Assembly: GCA_007844125.1 (NCBI GenBank)
Contig: CM017559.1
Span: 35,083,260 to 35,147,259, forward strand
DNA from: Sinonovacula constricta
Lineage: Eukaryota; Mollusca; Bivalvia; Cardiida; Solecurtidae
DNA: 64,000 nucleotides
Direction of reading: 5' to 3'
Part shown: positions 24,488 to 35,300 of the stretch, in pieces
How positions within the stretch are numbered: the first letter of the stretch is position 1
How the letters are laid out: each line of letters starts with the position of its first letter
Translations under genes and position numbers: made by a program
Notes under the pieces: generated by a model
Told to the model about the DNA's origin: nothing
Seen by the model: only the letters and a program-made list of their open reading frames with translations
Database searches by the model: none

Positions 24488-26535
24488 ATCTCCAACTTAT
24501 TGTGGCTTGCTAGTGCATGGACAACAACGCCTATCTGATAAAGAAGCGGCTACACTTGACTTCATCTCCCATTAACTGTGGCCAGCTATTGTATGGACAA
24601 CAACGCGTATCTGATAAAGAAGCAGCCTCACTTGACTCAATCTCCCATTTACTGTGGCCAGCTATTGTATGGACAACAACGCGTATTTGATAAAGAAGCG
24701 GTCTCACTTGACTGAATCTCCCACTTACTGTGGCCAGCTATTGTATGGACAACAACGCATATCTGATAAAGAAGCGGCCTCACTTGACTGAATCTCCCAC
24801 TTACTGCGGCCTGCTATTGTATGGACAACAACGCTTATTTGATAAAGAAGCGGCCTCACTTGACTGAATCTCCCACTTACTGCGGCCTGCTATTGTATGG
24901 ACAACAACGCGTATTTGATAAAGAAGCAGCCTCACTTGACTCAATCTCCCACTTACTGCGGCCTGCTATAGTATTGACAACAACGCGTATTTGATAAAGA
25001 AGCGGTCTCACTTGACTGAATCTCCCACTTACTGTGGCCAGCTATTGTATGGACAACAACGCATATCTGATAAAGAAGCGGTCTCACTTGACTGAATCTC
25101 CCACTTACTGTGGCCAGCTATTGTATGGACAACAACGCATATCTGATAAAGAAGCGGTCTCACTTGACTGAATCTCCCACTTACTGTGGCCAGCTATTGT
25201 ATGGACAACAACGCGTATCTGATAAAGAAGCGGTCTCACTTGACTGAATCTCCCACTTACTGTGGCCAGCTATTGTATGGACAACAACGCATATCTGATA
25301 AAGAAGCAGTCTCACTTTACTGAATCTCCCACTTACTGCGGCCTGCTATTGTATGGACAACAACGCGTATCTGATAAAGAAGCGGTCTCACTTGACTGAA
25401 TCTCCTATTTACTGTGGCCTGCTATTGTATGGATAACAACGCGTATTTGATAAAGAAGCGGCTTCATTTGACTGAATCTCCCATTTACTGTGGCCTGCAA
25501 TTGTATGAACAACAACGCGTATCTGATAAAGAAGCGGACTCACTTGACTGAATCTCCCACTTACTGTGGCCTGCTATTGTATGGACAACAACGCGTATCT
25601 GATAAAGAAGCGGACTCACTTGACTGAATCTCCCACTTACTGTGGCCAGCTATTGTATGGACAACAACGCATATCTGATAAAGAAGCAGTCTCACTTTAC
25701 TGAATCTCCCACTTACTGCGGCCTGCTATTGTATGGACAACAACGCGTTTTTGATAAAGAAGCGGCTTCATTTGACTGAATCTCCCATTTACTGTGGCCT
25801 GCAATTGTATGAACAACAACGCGTATCTGATAAAGAAGCGGACTCACTTGACTGAATCTCCCACTTACTGTGGCCTGCTATTGTATGGATAACAACGCGT
25901 TTTTGATAAAGAAGCGGCTTCATTTGACTGAATCTCCCATTTACTGTGGCCTGCTATAGTATGGACAACAACGCGTATCTGATAAAAAATCGGCCTCACT
26001 TGACTGAATCTCCCATTTACTGTGGCCTGCTATTGTATGGACAACAACGCGTATCTGATAAAGAAGCGGACTCACTTGACTGAATCTCCCATTTACTGTG
26101 GCCTGCAATTGTATGGACAACAACGCGTATCTGATAAAGAAGCGGACTCACTTGACTGAATCTCCCATTTACTGTGGCCTGCAATAGTATGGACAACAAC
26201 GCGTATCTGATAAAAAATCGGCCTCACTTGACTGAATCTCCCATTTACTGTGGCCTGCTATTGTATGGACAACAACGCGTATCTGATAAAGAAGCGGCCT
26301 CACTTGACTGAATCTCCCATTTACTGTGGCCTGCTATTGTATAGACAACAACGCATATCTGATAAAGAAGCAGCCTCACTTGACTGAATCTCCCATTAAC
26401 TGTGGCCTGCTATTGTATGGACAACAACGCGTTTTTGATAAAGAAGCGGACTCACTTGACTGAATCTCTCATTTACTGTGGCCTGCTATTGTATGGACAA
26501 CAACGCGTCTCTGATAAAGAAGCAGACTCACTTGA
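24484..26535. repeat. 76-bp minisatellite, 27 copies
   Basis: Twenty-seven tandem units averaging 76 bp start at the CTGAATCTCC that contains the GPCR stop codon. Each unit holds TTACTGTGGCCTGC, GTATGGACAACAACGCGTAT, CTGATAAAGAAGCGG and CACTTGACTGAATCTCCC. Variants (ACGCATATC, ACGCGTTTTTG, GCAGTCTCACTTTAC, GGCTTCATTTG) recur at spacings of several units; one block recurs about 382 bp (five units) apart (25286 and 25668). Because 76 is not a multiple of three, no repeat protein can be encoded. It probably forms much of the GPCR 3' UTR or immediate flank. ORFs within it are artefacts. Confidence 0.97.
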
Positions 26536-26539
26536 TAAT

Positions 26540-27245
26540 GGAACTGACATTTGTTTGAGCAATAACAGAAAGCGCGAATTCACTATGAGTAGACCACAAA
26601 CTGGCGAATCGTGTAATTAAATATGCGGGTTCGGCAATCAGTTCGCTGTGCATGTTTCTAGATAATATTAAAGCGTTGGACTGATTTGAAGACATGTTTG
26701 ATTTTATCTTAAACACAATATGAGTAACTAAAAGATGACGTTTGATTTGAAAAAAAGTTGTTAGGGAAATGTGTAGATTTTCCATTAAAAGCGAGCTATT
26801 GTGACGTTTCCTATTCATATATGGCCGTATTGCTGATAAAGTTGTGTATGCTATTTGATGCTTAATAGTTTATTGCAGTTCTTGAGGTTTCGCTTTTCTT
26901 GGATAACTGGTAATATATAATGACCATTGTTGGATGATCCTAAACACACAAGTTAAGTTTGTTTGAATAAGTCGATTATGCGAAACTAGTCCCTTTATTT
27001 TGAATTTAAGATTGTCTGTTTAAGATTCATTTTTGCTGCTAATATGGACATTAATATTTTTGTAGTGATGCTTACAGATTAACAAATCCAAGTGTAAATA
27101 AGAAATATTTTGTCTGTGGTAAGATTGAGTAGTTTAACAAAGTTTTTGGAAACTTGTTTGCTGTAAACATGAGCTGACGTTACAAATGCTTATGAACGTA
27201 ATGTAGAAATCATGTATTCTTATATGTTCATTTGTTTTATTTGAC
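26540..27245. other. Unique sequence after the minisatellite
   Basis: No gene is supported. It may include the end of the GPCR transcript. An ATTAAA is near 26668 and an AATAAA near 27280, but neither is confirmed as the poly(A) signal. Confidence 0.35.
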
Positions 27246-27450
27246 AATAGGGCATGGCACAATATGATATTAAATAAATCAATAAGTTTTCTTATCAAAC
27301 AAATACTGGTTATACATGATTAGATTCCTTAGGTTTAGAACCTGAAAATAGGGCATGGCACAATATGATATTAAATAAATCAATAAGTTTTCTTATCAAA
27401 CAAATACTGGTTAGACATGATTAGATTCCGTAGGTTTAGAACCTGAAAAT
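27246..27450. repeat. 101-bp tandem duplication
   Basis: Two adjacent 101-bp copies, starting AATAGGGCATGG at 27246 and 27347, differ at about two positions (TTATACAT/TTAGACAT and CCTTAGG/CCGTAGG). The high identity implies a recent event. Confidence 0.95.
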
Positions 27451-27953
27451 AATTATTAATATGTGCTGATAAAACTGAGTACTGAAACCGTTCGGTCTAT
27501 ACATATGCACATATGTGTATCCTTTAGTGACGATTGATTGGCATTCGTTGTGAAATGCTTTTTGCTTTAATTTCCATTTGTTATATTGACAAAACTTAAT
27601 TTTTCCTCACTTTATTGCATTGTCTGATGTTTGTAAAGCGATTTCACAGTAAAATGCTCTTCATTTCTAAACATTTATAAAAATGTCAACCGTTCTTTTA
27701 GAACTGTTCCACATCATAGTTATTTGTATGATATCCGGTTTAAGACTTTCTTGCAACGTTTAAAAATGTCTCGTGGTTTGTTGTTTCATTTATCAAACAT
27801 TGGTTGTACTATTGCCTATGGTCTGTGTGTGCTGCCCCTTTCTTGTTGAATAATCTATTTCATGTTGTATTTAATCAGTTTGTTTATTTCATACCGCTTC
27901 ACAACATGTCCAACTTCATCTTCACCTGTTTATATTTATATTATTATTGCCGA

Positions 27954-27955
<2 letters not shown>

Positions 27956-28050
<95 letters not shown>

Positions 28051-28085
28051 ATTATTATAATTATTATAATTATTATTATTATTAT
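27956..28085. repeat. (ATT)n microsatellite
   Basis: About 130 bp of ATT units with AATTATTATA interruptions near the right end. Poly-Tyr and poly-Ile ORFs through it are artefacts. Confidence 0.98.
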
Positions 28086-29136
28086 ATGTTTTTTCTTTGA
28101 ATCTCCTTATTGGCTTATGTTTAAATAAGGGGTTTGTCTCCTATAAAGGAGTCAGAAACGTTTAATTCATCAAGATCTTCAGATGCGGCCATGTCAGCAA
28201 TTAGCTAAATATTTTCCAAATTCTGGGTCTTGTTAAATGTTATTTACTTGTTTTCAATTTAATGTCACAATAAACGATGTATTTTGTGTATATATGTATT
28301 GTCACTTAAAACGTAAATAAAGCGTTACTCTAAAGCTAGCTACCTGGTTTATCAACGTATCTCCATGGATATGCACCTGTCTCGATATATTTTATTAAGT
28401 TAATTTATTAATAGTGAAAAAAAATCAAGCAAATGAAGATACCCCAGTCGAATTTGAATAACTTTCTTGAATACAAATCAGGTATGGTATCGGAACCACC
28501 ATTCCCATTAAATGCCAGAGCGTTTAACATATCACAGTAAGGACGTTGGTATAAGAATGACCTTCATAGGTCAAACAAAAGTGAAGCGTGTCACTAATTA
28601 ACAAAACGACCGGCAGCGTAAATAGGCGATTACTTTCAAAACCAATCCGGTAAGGACCAAATTTACCACTTAATCTGAGCTAAGAGTGGTTCGGTTTATC
28701 TACCATTTTCTGTCTACGAGATTGCTTTACTCGGAAATTGCTGTAACTACCGTGTATCTCGTTGACTTTTAAAAATTATTTAAAAAAACACAATTCAATT
28801 CCTGAGTGTTTAGCATATATGTGCAAGTTTTTCGATAAGAAATGACCATAAATCAAAACGTACTAAAGCTAAAAAAAACCGTATTGGTAGGCACATCAGT
28901 CTAATGACATGAATGGTATATTACATGTATGTATATAAAGTGAATAAAAATAAACTACAGAAAAAAAAACACAACACAAAGACGTTTCTATAATTAAGCT
29001 GAAGGCTACACACTAGATTACGACAATATGAATAATACAAGTAGATATCGATGAATTAATACACGAACACTTGATTCCTTACTTACTGAGAAGTATAAAT
29101 AAATTACCAAATGTACGTGTACCAATTCTATTGTTT
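28086..29136. other. Non-coding stretch
   Basis: No gene or clear repeat was found in this AT-rich stretch. Confidence 0.5.
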
Positions 29137-29380
29137 TGTTTTCTTTTTGAAATACATCGCGGCGACCAATTATGATCATTATAGCGACATCCAGGTGTAT
29201 TGGTGGAGTAAGACCCCAGGCAAATGTCTGGATAGAACAACCGGCGCACAGCGGCTCAGCTGGAAGACCTTCCCGCATTAGGCCCTTCGCCCCGACCAGG
29301 ACTTGAACCCAGGCGGTGGCATGCTAAGCAGTCAGAGGAGTTACTAATCGGCGACTCTACCACTACGCCACTGGTGCAAC
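29137..29380 (-). repeat. tRNA-derived SINE (family 1)
   Basis: A full-length minus-strand copy. The head is at the high-coordinate end with box A (GGCGTAGTGGTAGAGTCGCC), ACTCCTCTGACTGCTTAGC and box B (GGGTTCAAGTCC). The body follows (GGTCTTCCAGCTGAG, CCAGACATTTG, TCTTACTCCACCAATA) and then the tail GCGATGTATTTC. Confidence 0.85.
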
Positions 29381-29385
29381 GTACC

Positions 29386-30540
29386 GATATTAATTGACAC
29401 ACTTTCTTTTTGTAAACAACAAACCCGAATATAAATTTCTGTTATTTCAATCAGATCAAATAAGTAATGTTATTTATTTCCTGCAGTGAAGCCGAGCATA
29501 CTTATCGTAGCGGTATTAAAACAGCTTTATCTAAAACCACTATGAATGATCTTGTATAAAACAATATGTTTTCTGATATGGAATTAACCGAAGTTGTAGA
29601 CGCATTTCATGTTATTTGCGCCGTTAACAACTTAACGACGCAGTCAATACATCTGTAAAATAGACAGTACATGCATGCTAGGTTTTTAAAATGAACACTC
29701 TTATATGCTTAACTGGCAACAAACCATAAGTGGAAAAAAATATCGGGCATCGAACATATTGCCAAATCTGGGAATACACAATACTGTAAAGAATGAGCAA
29801 AGGAGTCGAATCCTGAACGCCGTTTTTAAGTATAATTTATAAACATATAATAAAGAAAACTATTAGTACCGGTAGTCAAATGATGTACAAACAAATAGGA
29901 GAATTCCGATATTCATTAAAATGCATTAAAATTCAGAGAAATAAGAATAAATCAATATGTTTGACATCATTGCGCTTATGAAATAACATTAGGAGGCTTA
30001 AGACTTTGAAAAAGCACTTCACTATCTTGATTTTAAGGTCTAAACAATGGCCAAAGATGATGTTATTTAATGGAAAATGCTAAGAAATGGAATTGCGTTG
30101 TTCTTTATGAGTGCCATACATCTATTCTGATAAGGAGCTTTACTTGTGTAAGCCTTAAAAGAAACATACACTTCGTTGAAATATTTATGTCTATTTAACT
30201 CTTTCAAATCTTAAGTGATGTCTAAAATACAGGAAAAACCCACAGAAAGAGTGCTTATATAAAATACTTTTAATGGATAAACTTCAAATAACAGCAGTTT
30301 GGAATCTAGTGACATATCGAGGTGAATTCTGTGAAGAATGTCAGATAATATTGTTTTGGAATCTTTAATCTGTTGTTTATACAGTGAAAACATTGACAGT
30401 CTAGTCACTGACTAGTAATTGTTATAAGATAACATTGCAATTGTCAAGTTTGATTACCACTGGTTGTATGTTGCTTTCCCTGCAAGTGTATCCAAAGAAT
30501 TATAAAAGCACTGAGAGGTCAACACAAAACATCGCCGTAC
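29386..30540. other. Non-coding stretch left of the Harbinger element
   Basis: No gene is supported. Short ORFs here lack recognisable features. Confidence 0.45.
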
Positions 30541-30545
30541 ACCGC

Positions 30546-32360
30546 AATAAAGCCCCGTTTACACTAGGTCCCAATTGATCCCGATTAGCCAATTTTGAGA
30601 AATCGGGGAAGATATTTCAAAGTATTAAAAAGTACTGAACCTAACTGAGACGGCATATCTACTTCGGGTAAGTTATTCAAGCTATGCGCAGCGTCGGGAC
30701 CATTTTCAAACCGGCACAGAAACGTTGAGCCTGCTAAAAATTTTGGTCCCGATTGGAAAACTTGTAACTGCATCGTAGACCTAATTTGACTTGCGCGCAC
30801 CTAAGGCAAGGTAAGGCAAGCTGCATGACCTAATCGGGAATGGCGTAAGTACTTCTGTTCTATCGCGGATCAAATCGGGGCAGAAATTTCAACTTACTAT
30901 ATGAAAAACATAACAGCAACATCTTATTTTAATTTTTATTTGCTACGGTTATGTAAACCATATTTTACATAATCAATAATTAAATTGTTCACCATACATC
31001 TATCAATAACGAAAATGTTCACCAATCCAAAATAACAACACACAATACAATGCATGCATTCATGATTTTCGGATCATCTTATCTTGCCAAAGCACTGATC
31101 CCACCGGACTATTAAAGTACAACCGAAGATATTCCCGTTGCTGCTTCGCCTCTGTTGTGTCGTGATTGGGTCCAACTACCTGAAGGATTTCATGCATTTG
31201 GGCATATTGACGCCAGGTACCAGGTATCGAGTTGTGTTCACTGTCTTCCATGTCAGTGAGTCCAGCGTGCAGGCCTTGGTATTTCATGCGTACGAGGTTG
31301 TGCAGGCAGACACAAGCCTCTACAATTTCTTGATTAACATCCGGATCTTGTTGCATGGTGCGTAGCAGAACTTGAAATCTTTCAGCCAAGATGCCAAATG
31401 CATTCTCTACTATGCGTCTGGCCCTAGAGAGTCGATAATTGAAGATGAGTTGAGAGTGAGAAAGTCCACGTCTGCCATAGGGTTCCATCATGTAGGTCTT
31501 CATAGCAAAAGCGTCATCCCCAATCAAAAAGTATGGCATATTATGGTCATCATGCGGCAGAGCTGCTGGTAGAGGTAGGCCAATAGTTCCGTCTTCCAAA
31601 CATTCTTTTAATTCTGAGTCATTGATTATTTGGGCATCTGACATATGTCCCAACCTACCCACGTCTATCCAAAGGAATTTATAATTTGCGTCGACCAGAG
31701 CCATCAGTACAATGGAGAAGAAGCCCTTGTAATTGTGGTAGAGGCTACCAGACCCAAGAGGCTTGCGTATGGCTATGTGTTTGCCATCCAGGGCTCCACA
31801 TGCATGAGGGAGGTTTCAGCGTCTCTCGAACTCGACTGTTACACGTTGCCATTCTTCTTGAGTGGTAGGGCAATCAATAACTTCCTCCTTGTACTCTTGC
31901 ACGATAGCGTGGCACACCTCAGGGACAAATAGGCAGATACTTTCCTTGGAGACCCTGAAGTCGTAAGCGAGGGAATGGTAGGAGTCACCAGATACTAGAT
32001 GACGAAGGCTGACTGTTAGCTTCAATCCTGGTTCTTATGCATGGCGTAACTTGGTATTTTTCTCGATTCTTGGAGACACTCTGTGCAACAGTTCTTTAAA
32101 CATTTCTGGACTCAGCCGGAGATAGTTTTGAAATGATTGGACATCGCGTCTTTCTTGTGTCAGCCATATGCGTACCCAAGAGCGAGGCCGTCTTCTCGGT
32201 CTTCTGCGTCTCTGGAGCCTATGGGCCACTGCCATAGATATTTGTGTGTCGACAACAACTTCTTGTTGAAGAAGAATGGCAAGGTAAAGAGCAGCACGTC
32301 TAGCATCCATAGTGTCACAGTCCAAACTGATGCCTCAAGTGCAAATCGGGGTTTTATTTA
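30546..32360 (-). mobile_element. PIF/Harbinger DNA transposon, non-functional copy
   Basis: The element encloses the HARBI1-like pseudogene. Candidate terminal inverted repeats are AATAAAGCCCCGTTT at 30546-30560 and, inverted, AATAAAACCCCGATT at about 32346-32360, with 13 of 15 bases matching. The word AATCGGG or its inverse occurs at 30580, 30601, 30748, 30832 and 30873 near the 3' end and at 32344 at the 5' end. These could be transposase-binding subterminal sites. No clear 3-bp target duplication was found. The second, Myb-like gene usual in autonomous Harbingers is not visible. The 5' end lies directly against the CCCTA satellite. Confidence 0.6.
31060..32325 (-). pseudogene. HARBI1-like transposase with two in-frame stops
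   Basis: One frame of about 421 codons runs from ATG at 32325 to the stop at 31060, interrupted by TAA at 32035-32037 and TGA at 31816-31818 with no frameshift. The N-terminal part has an Arg-rich stretch, WVRIWLTQERR, and then the helix-turn-helix-like region (VSLRHLVSGDSYHSLAYDF). The DDE_4 nuclease triad is intact: Asp in GALDGKHI (31786-31788), Asp in WIDVG (31673-31675) and Glu in RRIVENAFGIL (31405-31407). The TGA stands where Harbinger proteins usually have Trp before NLPH.CGALDG, so it is likely a TGG to TGA change. HARBI1-type nucleases cut and insert DNA at 3-bp targets with a Myb-like partner. The length is full for the family. Damage limited to two point changes suggests recent loss of function, or an assembly or sequencing error at those sites. 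Confidence 0.88.
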
Positions 32361-35300
32361 TACCCTACCCTAACCTACCCTGCCGTTTTCTACCCTATCA
32401 TACCCTCCCCTACCCTCCCATACCATACTATACTGCACCATGGCACACCGTACCGAACCGTACCGTACCATACCATACCATACCATACCATACCATACCA
32501 TACCATGCCATGCCATGCCATGCCATGCCATGCCATGTCATGCCACACCCTACCATACCATACCATACGATACAATACCATACCACGACATACCAAACCA
32601 TACCCTACCGCACCCTTAAGAACCATACAGTACCGTACCTACCGTACCGTACCATACCGTACCATACCGTACCCTACCCTACTACCCTACCCTACTACCC
32701 TACCCTACTACCCTACCCTACACTACTACACTACTACCTTACTACCCTACCCTACTACCCTACCCTACTACCCTACTACCCCACACTACTACCCTACTAA
32801 CCTACCCTACCCTACCCTACTACCCGATCCTACTACCCTACAATACTACCCTACACTACTACCCTACTACCCTACCCTACTACCCTACCCTACTACCCTA
32901 CACTACTACCCTACTACCCTACTACCCAACTAACCAACCCTACCCTACCCTACCCAACTACCCAACTACCTACCCTAATACCCCACACTACTACCCTACC
33001 CTACCCTACAATTCACTACCCTACCCTTCCCTACCCTACTACCCTACCCTACTACCTGACCGTATTACTCTACCCAACCTTAATACCCTACCCTATCTAC
33101 GCTACTAACTACCCTACTACCTATCCTACCATACTCTACCCTACCCTACTACCCTACCCTACAACCCTACCCTACTACCCTTCCATATCCTACCCTACAG
33201 TATCCTACCCTACCCTACCCTACCCGACCCGACTCGACCCTACCCTACCCTACCCTACTCTACTCTACTCTACTCTACTCTACCCTACTCTACTCTACCC
33301 TACCCTATCCTACCCTACCCTACCCAACCCTACTCTAACCTACTCTACCTTACCCTACCCTACTTTACCCGACTAACCTACCCTACATTACTACCCTACC
33401 GTATCCTATCCTACCCTACGCTACTACCCTACCCGACCCTACCCTACCCTACTCTACTGTACTGTACTCTACCCTACTCTACTCTCCCCTTCCCTACTAC
33501 CCTATCCTACCCTACTACTCCACCCTACCCTACTACCCTATCCTACCATACTACTCTACCCTACCCTACTCTACCCTATCCTACCCTACTACCCTACCCT
33601 ACACAACCCTACCCTACCTTACCCTACCCTACTACCCTAACCTACTACCCTACTATCCAACTAGTATACCCTACTATCCTACCCTACTACCCTACCCTAT
33701 CCTACTACCCTACCCTACCCTACCCTACCCTACCCTAATACCCTACTATCTAACTACAATACCCTACTACCTTACCCTGCTACCCTATCCTATCCTACTA
33801 CCCTATCCTACCCTACTCTACCCTACTCTACCATACCTTACTACCCTACCGTATCCTACCCTACCCTATTACCCTACCCTACTACCCTACCGTATCCTAC
33901 CCTACCCTATTACCCTACCCTACTACCCTACCGTATCCTATCCTACCCTACCCTACCCTACCCTAATACCCAACTAGCTACCGTACTACACCACCCTACC
34001 CTACCCTACACTACTCTACTCTACGCTACTCTACCCTACTCTGCTCTACCCTACCCTACTACCCTACCCTACTACACTACCCTACTACCCTATTCAACCC
34101 TACCCTACCCAACCCTACTCTACCCTACTCTACCCTACTTTGCACTACTCTACCCTACTACCCTACCCAACCCTACTACACTACCCTACCCTAATACACT
34201 ACCCTACCCTACAACATTACCCTACCCTACTACCCTACCCTACCCTACTACCCTACCCTACTACACTACCCTACTCTACCCTACTCTACACTTCCCTACC
34301 CTACTACACTACCCTACCCTACAACACTACCTTACCCTACTATACTACCCTACCCTACCCTACCCTACTAAACTACCCTACTACAATACCCTACCCTAGT
34401 ACACTAACCTACACTAACCTACCCTACCCTACTACCCTACCCTACCCTACCCTACTAGTCTACCCTACTACACTACCCTACCCTACTACCCTACCCAACT
34501 ACACTACACTACCCTACTACCCTACCCTACTACACTACCCTACCCTACTACCCTACCCTACCCTACTACCCTACCCTACTACACTACCCTACCCTACCCT
34601 ACACTATCCTACTACACTACCCCACTACCCTACTACACTACCCTACCCTACTACCCTACCCTACCCTACCCTACTACCCTAACCTACTACCATACTCTAC
34701 CCTACCCTACCCTACTACCCTACACTACCCTACCCTACTACCCTACCCCACTACCCTACCCTACCCTACTACACTACCCTACCCTACTACACTACCCTAC
34801 GCTACTACCTTCCCTACTACCTTCCCTACCATACTCTACCCTACCCTACTACCCTACCCTACTACCCTACCATATCCTACCCTACTGTATCCTAGCCTAC
34901 CCTAAACCTACCAGACCCGACCCGACCCTACCCTACCCTACTCTACTCTACTCTACTCTACTCTACCCTACTCTACTCTACCCTACTACCCTACCCTACT
35001 ACCCTACCCTACCCTATCCTACGCTACCCTACCCTACCCTACCCTATCCTATCCTACCCTACCCTACTTTACCCGACTAACCTACCCTACTACCCTACCT
35101 TACTACCCTACCGTATCCTACCCTACACTACCCTACTACCCTACCCGATCCTACTCTACTCTACTCTACACTACCCTACTCTACTCTACCCTACCCTACT
35201 TCCCTATCTTACCCTACTACCCTACCCTACCCTACTACCCTACCCTACCCAACCCTACCCAACACTACTCGACCCTACTCTACCCTACCCTACCCTACTC

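Noticed and set aside
24484..26535. CRISPR-like array
   Set aside because: There is no alternation of repeat and unique spacer; the whole 76-bp unit is repeated, and the DNA is animal.
25941..26620. ORFs of 60-96 residues in and next to the 76-bp array
   Set aside because: The 76-bp unit shifts frame in each copy, so no conserved repeat peptide is possible.
27804..28128. Poly-Tyr and poly-Ile ORFs
   Set aside because: They are translations of the ATT microsatellite.
32312..34682. Long ORFs reading Tyr-Pro-Thr-Leu-Leu repeats in the CCCTA satellite
   Set aside because: They are translations of a short tandem repeat with no start context, signal or unique sequence.
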